Origin: Edaphochlamys debaryana
Lineage: Eukaryota > Chlorophyta > Chlorophyceae > Chlamydomonadales
Assembly (NCBI GenBank): GCA_016858145.1
Contig: JAEHOE010000068.1
Location: 578,036 to 642,035 of the forward strand
Direction of reading: 5' to 3'
Length of the DNA stretch: 64,000 nucleotides
Position numbers and translations under genes: made by a program
In this document: in pieces, positions 20,551 to 31,156 of the stretch
How the letters are laid out: each line of letters begins with the position of its first letter
Numbering within the stretch: position 1 is the stretch's first letter
The notes under the pieces: generated by a model
Databases searched by the model: none
What the model was told of the DNA's origin: nothing
What the model saw: the letters and a program-made list of their open reading frames with translations, nothing else

Positions 20551-23500
20551 TACGCCTCACCCTCGGCGCAGTTGTCGAAGGCAGGGGCAGTGCAGAACGA
20601 CATCTTGTTGGGGTGCATCTGGGTCTTGTACTGCGCCCGCCGCTGGGCGCCACCGCGAGGCGGGTATACCGGTGAGCGGTCACGGTACTGCGGGGGCGGC
20701 GAGCGGCGAGGCTCAGGAGAGCGCCCGTGTCGCTCTGCGGATCGGGGGCGCTCGGGCGAGCGGCGTGGCTCAGCAGAGCGGCGGCGGCCAGGCGAGCGGC
20801 GTGGCTCAGCGGAGCGGCGGCGCTCAGGAGAGCGGCGCCGCTCCGGCGCGGGCTCCGGCTGGCGGCGGGGCTCAGGCTCACGCGCCGCGGGGGCCGCCAG
20901 GGCAGGGGAGTGGGAGCGGTGCCGCTCAGGCGCAGGGATGGGCTGCCGGCGAGGCGGCGAGGGCGCGCGGGGTGCGGGCGGTGGCGCCGGGACGCGCGCC
21001 TTTTTGGGACGGGCGCCCGCGGCACCCCCGGAGAGCGCACGCGAGCCAGCCGAGCCGCCCGGCTGAGGCCGGGCGGCCGGAGCGCGCTGCGGATGCAGTT
21101 GCGCAGGCGGCGGGGGCTGCTGGGGTCGCCGGGGCGGAGGGAGGCCCAGCGGCTGCTCCTCCTCCCTGCTCGACGCCGAGGTGATGACCTGCCGGCGGCG
21201 GCGCTTGGCAGCCCGAGACGCCGGCTGCTGCTGTGGAGCCGGCTGCAGCTCGGACGGGGGGTCGGAGCGAGGGTGGTCCCGGTGGGGCAAGTAGGCGCCA
21301 TGCCGTGCCACGCTCCGGCGGATGCGCAAGAGAGCGTTGCCAAGCTCTTGGCTCGGCGCGATGGGCAGTGTGGGCGGGCAGTGCAGGTACGGCTCCGCCT
21401 TGAAGTACAGGTCAAGCACGGAGAGCGACTCGTACTCGTCCCGGCTCATCGGCGGTTGGTTGCCGGACCGAGGGTGCAGGGCACCTTGGCGCAGGCAAGT
21501 CTGGCCCGGGGCGGTCGCGGAGAGGAGCGAGATGAGGCCCTCGTCGCGGCAGCCCTTGCAGAACTCCCAAGCCCTGGGCTCGTTGTGGAAGCTGCAGCTC
21601 GTGGTGCCGGTGATGGGGCCAGGGAGGTTGGACTGGGCACACGCCCGTTGCTCCTGACGGCGCTGCTGCCTCGCTGAGAGGGCGGGCGCGTCAGAGGAGA
21701 CCACGGGCGGCGCGCCGCCCTCCTCGTAGTAGGCCTCCTCCAGGTCGGGGGCCCCAACTGCCTCGGCGTCGCTGGTGGGGCCGAGGTAGCGCACCTTGCG
21801 GCGCTCATCCAGCTCCCAGCGGGCGCCGGCGGCGTACGCGGCTTCCTCATCCTCAATCTCGCGCTTGGTGAGCCAAGCCTGCTCCACCGCTGCTGGGTCC
21901 TCCTCCTCCTCCTCAAGCCACTCCTCGTCCTCCTCAGCCCGTGCGGCCGCCACCTCGTCCTCGTTCAGCTCCGCAGCGGCTGAGGCCGCCCGCGGGCGCT
22001 CAGAGGCAACGAAGCAGCTGGCAAGGGAGCGGACGGTGGCCAGGATGGAAGAGGCCTCGGCGGAGTCGCGGCGCAGAGGCGCCAGCGGCAGCTCGGCAAC
22101 GCGCATGTCGAGGGGGCAGGACTCAGGAGGGCCAGCCAGGTCGGGCAGGTAGGTCGCGCAGGCGCGGGGATAGGTGTGCAGCGTGAGGCCCAGCTGGGCC
22201 ATCACCTTGATGGAGAGCAGCATCTGGAAGATGCCGCGCACGAAGCTGTCGCTGACCACGAGCGCCCGGACTCGGAGGCGGATCTCGTCAGGCGTGCCGG
22301 TCTTGAAGACGAGCGTGATCATCACCTCCCCGAGCAAGGAGCCATCACCGCTGGCCGTGGAGAGGGCGGAGCGGGTCGGCTCGATCGTGAGACCGAGAGC
22401 CTCGACCAGGGAGTCCACCACCACGACCGCGTCAGCGCCGCTGTCGGGCATCAGGCCGTGGAACAGCCGCCGCTTGCCGGTGAGGGTCTCCAGGCTGAGG
22501 CCTGCCCAGTGCGTGTCGTTAAGAAAGTACTGGAGCTTGAAGCCCGCGATGCTGGCTTGATACTCTCGCACTTGCGCGGCACGCTTGGCGGCGTCGGCGT
22601 ACATGTGACGCAGGGTGGAGACCGACGGGGCCGTGGCGCGGGCAGCGACGAAGTCTGAGAGGGCGGCAAGAGTGCCGTCATCAGATCCATCAGTTGCCGC
22701 CGCCGTGCTGGCTGCGAGCGAGACGCTCTGCTTGCCGGACAGCCGAATGACGGCCTGGGCCAGGTGCCAGATGACCTGCTTGAGCTCTTCGCAGGGGGCA
22801 TCAGGCTGTGGGGCCAGCGGGCGCGCGGCCAGTGCAGGTGGAACAGCTGCAGCGTCCAGCGGGACCGCAGGTGGTGCCGGGGGCAGCGCCGCCGGCGCAG
22901 GGGCGCCCGGCGGAGAGGCCGCCTCGCCTGACTTGGCCGCGGAGACGCTCGGCAGAGGGCTGAGGCCCAGCTGCTTGAAGCTGACCGGGAAGGGCTTGGC
23001 GGCTGTGGCGCAGGCAGCCGGAAGCGGGCGTGGCGGAGAGCGGGGTCGGCGGGCCGTGCGCGCACTGCGGACGCCAGGCAGCAGCTCGGACAAGAGGGCC
23101 TCGACGCCCAGCAGAGAACAGGCGGGGCGCAGGGGCACCTCGGCCTCCTCCTCGTCCGCCAGGACCGAGGGAGGAGGGTCGCTGGGCTTGAAGGGCCCTC
23201 GGCCGTTGACCCGGTCGGACCAGCAGGTGCCGCCCTTGAGAGGCTCGGGGGCGCCCTCGAAGCGCACGCTGCGGAGCTGGGCTGAGGAGCCGCCGCACGT
23301 GCCGCAGCCGGTGCAGGCATCGCCTCTGCAGGCCTGGCCGCTGGAGCTGTTGCGCAGGATGGGGCGCAAGGCGTTACCCCCCCCAGCGGTCAGGTCGCGG
23401 GAGACAGCGGCGGCGGCGGCGAAGGCGGCGCTCGGCTGCTCATCGAGGGCAGCAATGAGGTTGCAGTACAGATCCTGGAAGCTGGGCGCGGAGGCGCAGG

Positions 23501-25853
23501 GCAGGACAGAGAGGTCGGGGCTAGCCCAGAGTAGAGACTCGGGGCTGCCGGACACCTCGTGCACGTGGTAGCCGCAGAACTCGTCCTCAGCGAACGTGGA
23601 GGCGGCGTCGCCGTACAGGGAGGCCTCCTCAGCGGCCACGTTGGCGCGCGCTTGGAAGCCGCCGTTGCCGCGGCCGCCGCCACGCCCTCCGTTGCCGCCG
23701 CGCCCACCGGCACCGCCGCCACGGCCACCGAAGCCACGCCCGCCCGCAGCGGGTGCACGGTCGACGATGCGGCCCTCGGCGCAGAAGCGGCGCTCGATCT
23801 CCTGCAGCTCGGCCGTGGGGATGGTGCCGCCGAAGCCCCAGAGGGCCGTGCGCTCGCCCCGCATCGCCCGCTTGGGGCAGAAGCTGGCGCCGACGTGGCG
23901 GTCGGTGTCGCACTCGTCGCAGCGGCCGTTGCGGGGCGCAGTCGGGCCGGTGACGGGGTCGGGGAACCAGCGGGGCCAGCGGCGCAGCTCCTTCTCCTCA
24001 TCAGAGAGCAGGGGGCAGGGGTCGAGGCGCGCACCCTGGTTGCCGCGGCCGCCCCAGCCACCCCGCCCGTTGCCTGCGCTGCCGCGACCGGCCTGAGGAC
24101 CGACCCCGCGGCCCTGCCACGGGGCATGCGGGGAGGCGGCAGGTGAGCTTGAGGAGGCGACGAGGGCCGAAACTTGCTGCTGCAGAGCGGCGATCTGCTT
24201 GGTGGTGGCCGCCAGCTGCTTGCGGAGCGCTGCTGACTCGGTGTCCGGCGGCTGAGGCCGCCCGGACGTGGAGGCGGCGTTGGCGCTGCGGGGTTCCTCC
24301 GGCTCCGACATGATGGCAGCGAAGGCGCTGTGGGGCCCGGTGCCGATCTGGGAGATGCTGTTGTGGAAGTTCATGGCGGTCTCCGACAGCGCGGGCAGCG
24401 CGTCGCGCTTGAGGCCGCTGGCGGGGTCGCCGATCTTGTGCAGCAGGAACCCGTAGACCTCCGGGTAGCGGTGCTTCAGGGCAGCCAGGTAGATCTCGCC
24501 GGCTACCAGGGGCGTGAAGCGGTCACGGTCAGCGCGATCGAGGAGGTCTTGCAGGCGCTGCGCGAGGTCCCGGGGGTTCTCCCAGAACTTGCGCCCGTCC
24601 TCGATGACCGGCCGGCAGCGGAAGGTGGAGAGCTCGGCGTGCACGCGGTTGTCCTGGTAGAAGAACTCCTTGACCAGCTCCTCGGCAAAAAACACCAGAA
24701 GGCACTGCTCCAGGATGTAGGAGGGGTACCAGGCGCCCGTGTACTTGGGACGGGCGGTGATGGGCTCGCCGGGGTGCAGCTTGGCCCACTCAGCCTCGAA
24801 GGCGGCCTTGTGCTCGGCCATGATGCGCTGGTGGTTGGCCTCCACCCACGGGCGGGCGGGCGCGTCGTTGTTGCACACGCCGTTCCATTGCTCGTAGAAG
24901 GCGAAGGTCAGCGACTCGCTGAAGTCCTTGTTGCGCTGCCAGCGATTGGCTACGGACCCGCCCAGCCGGCGCTTGTACTTGGTGAGCACCACCACATCCT
25001 TGGAGTCAAACAGGGGAAAGGCGCCCGCGCGGTCGCTCATGTCGTCCCAGTCCCAGTCAGCGTCCGTGCAGGCAGCAGAGGCCGCAGCAGCAGGAGGCGC
25101 CGGGAGCGCAGGGGGGAGCGGCGGCGGAGGGGGCGGCTCGACGGCAGGCAGCAGAAGCTGCCCCTCCGGCGCTAAGGGAGGAGGCTCGACGGCAGGCAGC
25201 AGAGGCTGCCCTGCCGGCGCTAGGGGAGGAACGACGCCGGGAACAGCCGCAGGGAGCTGCTCGGCGCCACCCTCCTCGGCTGGGGGAAGCGGGGGCTCGC
25301 GTGCCGCGGCCGGGGCGCCTGCCGCAGCAGCTGAGGCTGCTGTGGCGGCGGCCGCTCGGTCGTCGGTAGTCTCGGAGTCCGAAGGGGGCGGAGAGGCCTC
25401 CTTCTCTAGATCCGGCAGGTCAGCCTCGGCGGCAGCCAGGAGGTTGTCGTGCCAGACGTCCGGGCCGGGCGCAGGGGCCTGGGAGCCGCCCGCACCCGCA
25501 GAGCCGTGGGGGAGAAGGGGCTGCGGTCTGAGGACCGCAGCGCCTGAGGTCGGCGGACGAGTGTCGCCGGGGGCCGGGAGGCTTGCAGAGGCAGGCCCAG
25601 CCGATTCTAGAGCTCGAGAAGGAGCGGCAGTCGCGCGAGGGAGGCGCGAGGGCGCAGGCGCGCGGCCCGAGGCTCCCGATGCAAGCGCGGCTGAGGCCGC
25701 ACCCGCAGATCCGCGAGCAGCGTGCTCAGCGGAACCGGAGTCAGCACCAACAGAAACACTACGTCGTTGTGGCTGCGGAACTGGCTCTTGGTCGCGACGT
25801 AGCTCAGGGGCGGCGCCGGATGCGGAGGTGCCTGCGAGGCGGGAGCCCTCCAA
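20397..25853 (-). CDS. Gypsy gag-protease polyprotein (1818 aa)
   Basis: The N-terminal quarter is Ala/Pro-rich. From about residue 280 to 510 there is a helical capsid-like domain (FYEQWNGVCNNDAP, AEELVKEFFYQDNRVH). A short coiled coil follows (LRKQLAATTKQIAALQQQV). Near 640 is a zinc-knuckle-like CDECDTDRHVGASFC (C-x2-C-x4-H-x5-C), then an RGG-rich nucleic-acid-binding tract near 690-730. A retropepsin-like domain begins near 1136 with the catalytic MPDSGADAVVV and continues to FVRGIFQMLLSIKVMAQLG. The C-terminal third is Arg/Pro/Ser-rich (RRSPERRRS-type repeats). It is open for 1,818 codons, unusually intact compared with the broken pol region. Confidence 0.85.
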   Translation of the reverse strand: MEGSRLAGTSASGAAPELRRDQEPVPQPQRRSVSVGADSGSAEHAARGSAGAASAALASGASGRAPAPSRLPRATAAPSRALESAGPASASLPAPGDTRPPTSGAAVLRPQPLLPHGSAGAGGSQAPAPGPDVWHDNLLAAAEADLPDLEKEASPPPSDSETTDDRAAAATAASAAAAGAPAAAREPPLPPAEEGGAEQLPAAVPGVVPPLAPAGQPLLPAVEPPPLAPEGQLLLPAVEPPPPPPLPPALPAPPAAAASAACTDADWDWDDMSDRAGAFPLFDSKDVVVLTKYKRRLGGSVANRWQRNKDFSESLTFAFYEQWNGVCNNDAPARPWVEANHQRIMAEHKAAFEAEWAKLHPGEPITARPKYTGAWYPSYILEQCLLVFFAEELVKEFFYQDNRVHAELSTFRCRPVIEDGRKFWENPRDLAQRLQDLLDRADRDRFTPLVAGEIYLAALKHRYPEVYGFLLHKIGDPASGLKRDALPALSETAMNFHNSISQIGTGPHSAFAAIMSEPEEPRSANAASTSGRPQPPDTESAALRKQLAATTKQIAALQQQVSALVASSSSPAASPHAPWQGRGVGPQAGRGSAGNGRGGWGGRGNQGARLDPCPLLSDEEKELRRWPRWFPDPVTGPTAPRNGRCDECDTDRHVGASFCPKRAMRGERTALWGFGGTIPTAELQEIERRFCAEGRIVDRAPAAGGRGFGGRGGGAGGRGGNGGRGGGRGNGGFQARANVAAEEASLYGDAASTFAEDEFCGYHVHEVSGSPESLLWASPDLSVLPCASAPSFQDLYCNLIAALDEQPSAAFAAAAAVSRDLTAGGGNALRPILRNSSSGQACRGDACTGCGTCGGSSAQLRSVRFEGAPEPLKGGTCWSDRVNGRGPFKPSDPPPSVLADEEEAEVPLRPACSLLGVEALLSELLPGVRSARTARRPRSPPRPLPAACATAAKPFPVSFKQLGLSPLPSVSAAKSGEAASPPGAPAPAALPPAPPAVPLDAAAVPPALAARPLAPQPDAPCEELKQVIWHLAQAVIRLSGKQSVSLAASTAAATDGSDDGTLAALSDFVAARATAPSVSTLRHMYADAAKRAAQVREYQASIAGFKLQYFLNDTHWAGLSLETLTGKRRLFHGLMPDSGADAVVVVDSLVEALGLTIEPTRSALSTASGDGSLLGEVMITLVFKTGTPDEIRLRVRALVVSDSFVRGIFQMLLSIKVMAQLGLTLHTYPRACATYLPDLAGPPESCPLDMRVAELPLAPLRRDSAEASSILATVRSLASCFVASERPRAASAAAELNEDEVAAARAEEDEEWLEEEEEDPAAVEQAWLTKREIEDEEAAYAAGARWELDERRKVRYLGPTSDAEAVGAPDLEEAYYEEGGAPPVVSSDAPALSARQQRRQEQRACAQSNLPGPITGTTSCSFHNEPRAWEFCKGCRDEGLISLLSATAPGQTCLRQGALHPRSGNQPPMSRDEYESLSVLDLYFKAEPYLHCPPTLPIAPSQELGNALLRIRRSVARHGAYLPHRDHPRSDPPSELQPAPQQQPASRAAKRRRRQVITSASSREEEQPLGLPPPRRPQQPPPPAQLHPQRAPAARPQPGGSAGSRALSGGAAGARPKKARVPAPPPAPRAPSPPRRQPIPAPERHRSHSPALAAPAAREPEPRRQPEPAPERRRSPERRRSAEPRRSPGRRRSAEPRRSPERPRSAERHGRSPEPRRSPPPQYRDRSPVYPPRGGAQRRAQYKTQMHPNKMSFCTAPAFDNCAEGEAYVLVRHGDRPNEDRPRRVAFDCGCAVPHRQALRRQPPAVPPGRAPAAARGQ

Positions 25854-26726
25854 CAGCGACTGAGCTCGTGCGAAGCGAAGTTGACGTTCAGTATGCTGGG
25901 ACTCGAGCGATTGCTGGCGAGAGAGCTCGCGAACAGCAAGGCGAGCAGCGCGAAGATCCGCAGAGCTAGCAGCAGGCGCTTGCGCGAGGCCTTGCGAGCT
26001 AACAGGATCCGCTACTTTCAGAGGCGAAAGCAGCTGCGGGCTAGGAGCTGGGCTCGGCTGACGGGAAGCCAGGGTGGCGCACCCAACCCGAAGCCGCTAC
26101 TTCCAGCGGTGAAAGCACCCAGTCCTGAGCCGCTTGTACAGCGGTATCGTCAGCTGTAGGCTGAGAGCTAGGCACGGCTGACGGGAAGCCAGGGTGGCGC
26201 ACCCAACCGGTTGCCGACCTGTTTGATGAACTTGGCTCTCTCCTCGGCGGCGCCGGAGTTGAGCTTGTTGCAGGCAGAAGTGACGAGCAGCGCAGCTGCA
26301 GTCGAACCGTGCTCTCCCAGAGCACCGGGGAGCGCAGCTAGCGAGGAGACTAGGCGATGGCTAGGATTGAGACTTGTAGGCCTAACGACTTACAGGAGCA
26401 GTCTGCTTCCTGCTGCATGTGCTGTGAGCAATAGCAGTGCCGAGATGCAACAAGCTGCTGCTTGTTGCGCGTCACACGGGTTAGGCTCAAGCTTAGCCGT
26501 ACGACAGGCTAAGGTGGCCACACGGCCGATCCACACACGAATCCCCCTCCTTCCCCACCTCAGACCCAGTTCCCCGCGGCCCTTCTGCCAACGCGGGAAC
26601 GCTCACACACAGGAACATGACATTGGATCTCCCCAAGCTAGCCTCACTAGCCTCCACCTTGAAGCCCGCACGCACGGGCAACCCTCTAAGTACGGCAGGG
26701 GCTGTCGTTGAGATGCCTTACGTGCC
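25854..26726. other. Presumed gypsy leader and flank
   Basis: No gene is supported. Positions 26000-26210 hold a partial tandem duplication: CGGCTGACGGGAAGCCAGGG and the 14 bases after it recur exactly 120 bp apart, and a block reading CCGCTACTT.CAG occurs near 26009 and 26093. This is where the leader or 5' LTR of the gypsy element should lie. I found no second copy below 15.9 kb to confirm an LTR. Confidence 0.45.
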
Positions 26727-28606
26727 TTAGCAGCCCTCCCTGAGGGGGAGAAGCGGCATCCCGGCGAACTCGAAGAGCTCCAACAGCTCATCAGGCGGCC
26801 CCCCGAAGGCCGCTGCTGCTGCAGCCACCCCCGGCAGCTCTGCCGGCGCTGAAGGAGGGGCCGTGTAGCGCCAGTGCGGCCCGCGGGGCGGCATCCAGGT
26901 CTCTGGGAAGCAAAGCTCCCGCAGGCCCCAACTCCGCAACGCAGCCGGGAAGCAGTCGTCACGGTCACGCGCGGGTGTCCTGCGTGGTAGGCTGCTGCGG
27001 CCATTCCAGGGATCCGCGCCCGGAACCCGCGCGGCTACTGCTGCTGCCGCCGCGGTACTGCTGTTGAAGCCCCCACCCGGAGCGGAAGACGGCGGGACCC
27101 ATGCTGCTGGCGCGGGGCGAGGACGCATCGCGTCCCCTGCCTCCACGACCCCCACGGAACCCTCAGGGCCCGCGGCTCGTCCCGGCGGCGCTCCGTCCGA
27201 GCGCCGGCCCCAGCAGTCGGGAGTGTCGGTGGCGGCGGCCCGGCGGGAAGGCCCAGCCCCTGTACCAGCCCAGGGTGCTGGTTCCAGTCCGGGCCCCGTG
27301 GCACCGGCACCAGTCCGGCCCCAGCAGTCCGGTTCCAGTCCGGGCCCAGTCCGACCCCAGCCGCCGGCGGCTGCGCGGGCTGCGCAGCCGGGCGGGTCCC
27401 AGCCAGGGGCTGCGGCAGCGGCGGGGGGCGGTGGAGGCTGGTGGTGTGACGCCGGCGGCCATTGGCTGGTGGATGGGCCAGGGCCGCAGTGGTAGCCCTG
27501 CTGGTGAGCTGCTGCTGCGGGTTGCGGATTAGTCAGCGGAACCCACGCGGCGTCCGCCACCATGCCTCCGTCGTGGTTGCGGGAGTGCTGGGGCGCGGCC
27601 CACCCCCCGGCAAGTCCGCTGGACCCGCTTGGCCCGCCCCAGTCGCCTCCACGGAACACCCCAGCCGGCGGCCGCGGCGGCGGCTCAACCGGCGGCGGGA
27701 ACTCGCCGTGCAGAGCCGGCGGCTGCGGTGCCCAGGCTTGGTGCTGTGCGGCAGCGCCCGTGTGCCATTGGCCCCGTGCGGCAGGATCAAGGGGCGCCGT
27801 CGTCATCGCCTGGCCCGACGCATCCCATGTTGGCTGCTGCCACAGAGCCCCTTGGCCATTCTCGACGCTGCTGTCGTTGTGCCAGTGCCGGCGGTCTGCC
27901 GCCGCCGCCGCCTGCGCTGTGGTCACCGAACCGGCACTGCCGGCGGCGCCCGTGCTCCCCCCCTCCAGCAGTTGTGCCCTCCCGCCGTGCTCCACCGCTC
28001 TGGCGCACGGCCGAAACCCCACGCCGGCCCGCTGGTCGTACAGCACCGCCGCCAGATCCAGATCCAGATGATCCAGATCCAGGGGCCAGGCCGGCTTAAC
28101 AGCGGAGGCCCCTGCCGCTGCTACCTCCCCAGCCCGCCTCAGAGGGTCGCCGCCGCCGGCAGCTCCAGCTCCAAGCCTGAAACCCGCCGTCGCCATACGT
28201 ACCCCATCGCCTCCACCCATGCCCCTCGCAGCAGCGGCGCTGCTGCCGTTGTCATAGCCACGCCCACGACCGCCGCCGCCTCCACCGCCGCCGCCATCGC
28301 GGCCGCTGCTGTCACACGGGGCAGCACTGCTGACCCCGCTTCCGCCGCCGCCGCCGACGGCGCCGTCAACGCCTTGCTCGTCCCCGTTATCACCCCCATC
28401 GTCGGCAGCCGCATCGCCCTCGCCGCCAAGGACGCGAGTGATGGCGGCCGCCGGGGCGGCGTGCTGCTTGAGGGCGAGGGCGTAGGCTTCGGAGCGGGAG
28501 GCGGCACTGTCGGCCGCCGCCTCCTTCATTGCCGCAAGGTTGCGGACGTACAGGCCCAGCACGCTCCGGCGTCGGAATGACTTGGCGCGGAGCTTGCTGC
28601 GGGAGG
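26727..28606 (-). CDS. Low-complexity protein of unknown function (at least 611 aa)
   Basis: A minus-strand frame stays open from an intron-like acceptor (CTCCCGCAG) near 28606 to a stop at 26727; the first internal Met is at 28562. The N-terminal part is basic and helical (KLRAKSFRRRSVLGLYVRN, then AAMKEAAADSAASRSEAYAL), possibly the end of a DNA-binding or leucine-rich helix. The remainder is Gly/Ala/Pro/Gln-rich and probably disordered. It closes with a less biased tail (DELLELFEFAGMPLLPL). Such long disordered regions are common in volvocine transcription regulators, but no domain is recognisable. Upstream exons could not be identified. GC bias could keep this frame open by chance; the opposite strand is also open for 372 codons. 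Confidence 0.4.
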
Positions 28607-30899
28607 TACGGTCGTCATGGGTAACGTACGGACATGAGTCTCAAGCAGTACGGCAGCGCCTTGCCCGTCAAGTTTCCTGACTAAGCTGCCAACTGGGGTC
28701 AGACGCCAGACGTCACTGCTCAAGCCCCAGTCATAGCTGGCAGGTCGGAGCAAAATGCTTGCCCCTTGCACGCTGCGCTCTCCTCCCACCCGGTGCACGG
28801 GCACTCACCCGTAGCAGAGGCTCTTGACTTGAATCGCTGCATAGGAGCACGCAGGGAGCAACGGGGCACGAGATGTGGGTACAAGGCGTTAGCTGGAGGT
28901 GTCCAAGCGTGCCATTTTCAGAAAAGCGGCAAGGCATTGTGAAAAAACCGACGTTCAGAGGAGTTTTTGCTGCGGCGCTGCCGGTGGTGCCAGCGGCGCG
29001 CTCACCAATGTGCGCCCAGACCCAATAAATGCGCCGCGCACTGGTGTAGTACGTTGCGGAAGCAGACTCAACAGACTATGTCAAGGCATTTTCAAGCCAC
29101 CCACCTGTGCGCCCCGCCAGATTGTGCGCAATCTCCCTCCACCTACAGACGGGGAGGGCACGCGGCGGAGAGCCGGAGGGGCGGGCGGGGGCCCTCCGGC
29201 AGGGGCGGGACCCGTACGGCATGGGAAACAATGTATGGCTCCTCCCTGCAAAGAAGTCTTGCATGTCATGCCGGTTACTGGGCTTTGCCTTTCAGGTGGG
29301 AGTGGGGGCGCGTGTGTAGCGGTACCGCGCGCGCGAGACGGGCCGGGCCTGCGGGGCCAGCGGGGGCTGGCGGGGGCTGTCGTGTCAGGACCGGCCTTGA
29401 CAGGCGGGGAGTTGAACGCCCGTCGCTTACCTGGGCCCAAGTGAGACATGAAGGCGCAAGACTTCGGCCTCATCCGCGAGGCTCCAAGGCAGGCAGGTTC
29501 TGCGTTTGCGCGCCATTCCGCACATGCTGTCGTTTACGACGTGCCTGTGCGAGCAAAGTCGGCAAACTGCCAAGTACTGCCTAAGAGGTTTGCCTACCGC
29601 CGAGCTGCTCCTTTCGGGCCTGTCGACTCCTCAACAGCCATGCGATGCCGAACTTCCAAGCGCCTTCGCCTGCTGAGCCTTGCCCCGCGCCAGGCACTCA
29701 GCGCATCATTGCTGTTTGTTGTGCCAACAGCGAGCGCAAGTCGAGAAACCGAGAGTGTAGACTTGCTTCCAGACTTGCTTCGCTCGCTCGGCCACTAGCC
29801 TCGCGCGAACCTGAACGCGTGCGCAGTGCGACTAGAGAAATGCGACTCATATTATGTAGTCAGACGGTGCTAAGAGCGGCCGGCGTTCCTCGGCAGACCT
29901 GTAAACCCGCCGCTCGTCTAACCGCTCCCAGCCGTCCCAGCGCGGGTGCGGCACCTACCGTACCCGCGGACGTCGCAGTCTCCCCCACGGCCCCCCCGGA
30001 AAGCCACGTTATTTTCTCGTTGAACCCCCCCGGGACGCCCCGCCGCAATGCATGACCCATACACCTACAGACTCCAAGGCCCCGGGCAGTGAGGTGACGT
30101 ACGTGTATGAGAGTGTGAGGAACGAATGGCGGTGGGTGCCTGCCAGCCAGTGGGCTGGGCTGGGCGGGGCGGCACGCAATTCAACAGCAACTAAACAACC
30201 AAGGTCTGGGGCAACGTATGCTTTTGGTATGCCAGGGAGCCTGGCCCTGGTGGATGGGGGGCCGCTTGCGGACAGGGAGCTTTGAGTTCGCAGTACGTGG
30301 CTGGGGGGGCGGAGCCGCGGAGGGAACATTTGGCGCAGAAGGGAGGGAAGCGGACGTACGGCAAGCAACTGAATTGGCGGGCAAGTGTCCTCGCACCGCC
30401 CAAACAGTAGCGCAAAGCGAAGGGTGTCAGGAGCTGCTCTGGCAGCTGGCAAGGGCACTGAAGGCCTGTGGGCGGCACCTGTGGGGAGAGCGACTGAGGG
30501 CCACTTAGGGAGGGGGGCACAACTCGACCACAGCCTTCTCGACGCGCGCTTTGACCGGCCACCCTTGATTGTGTTTTTTGCATCCGGGGCACCGGCATTC
30601 AAGATTGCCTTGCTCCGGCGCCACACGGCGCGGGGTCCGGCCGGGGCAGCAGGGAAAGGCAGGGACGGACGACTGCTGCGTGAGAGGGCAGGACTCAGGC
30701 GGCGCCGCGGCGGTCGTCGTACCCCGCCCATGCCCTAGCAGGGGTCAATCCCTCAACGGCTGGACACGGGGTTTTGAACGCGTTGTAGCATATATAGAAG
30801 ACGGCCCCGCCGGACGGCCCCACGGCAACCACGCACCAGGTAGGAGCGTGGGGTATCGGGTATGACATCTTGACATGCTTCTCCAAGACCCCCCCCTGC
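28607..30899. other. No supported gene
   Basis: Both strands contain only short overlapping frames without domains or consistent splice structure. Any upstream exons of the minus-strand low-complexity gene would lie here, but I could not place them. No RNA gene or inverted repeat was recognised. Confidence 0.45.
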
Positions 30900-31156
30900 C
30901 AGTCCTCGGTGTTTACAATGAAGGACCCCCCTGGGGTCACAGCGCTGAACGCTGGGGCCAAGCGACCCACCTCACGGGCTTGCCCCCTGCAAGCCAGAAC
31001 GCAAGTCCCTGTCATAACTTGCACTGACCACACTCAGGTCCCACCTTAGTCCTTGGCACGCAATGACCATGCTCAGCGTGTATCGATGGCCCCTCCTCGG
31101 CCGCGCCTCCTACCAGTAACCGTTCACCGTTCATCATGTGCTCACACTGTTGGCCG
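30900..31156 (-). repeat. 257-bp copy of the LINE 3' end
   Basis: This block matches 9939-10195 in the same orientation with about three mismatches in 257 bp. The first copy directly follows the LINE coding region and hairpins, so the second is most simply a severely 5'-truncated LINE insertion on the minus strand. Alternatively, both are copies of another short repeat into which the LINE inserted. Flanks on both sides are unrelated. Confidence 0.8.

Larger units (their letters stand above)
15846..26210 (-). mobile_element. Degenerate Ty3/gypsy-type retrotransposon with methyltransferase-like domain
   Basis: A single minus-strand polyprotein can be followed from about 25853 to 15846: gag with a zinc-knuckle-like motif, aspartic protease, a second protease-like segment, RT, RNase H and a cytosine-methyltransferase-like segment. 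It is broken by a frameshift near 20480, a stop at 20066, a frameshift near 18.9-19.0 kb and an in-frame TAA at 18492. I found no integrase and no matching LTR pair, so the 3' end is probably truncated near 15.8 kb. The 5' leader contains a 34-bp perfect repeat 120 bp apart (26055-26088 and 26175-26208). Confidence 0.88.

Noticed and set aside
19832..21184. 450-codon plus-strand ORF
   Set aside because: It is antisense to the gypsy polyprotein, with Arg/Ala/Gly composition typical of GC-rich shadow frames.
27462..28580. 372-codon plus-strand ORF
   Set aside because: It opposes the longer minus-strand frame and has Arg-rich shadow composition with no domain.
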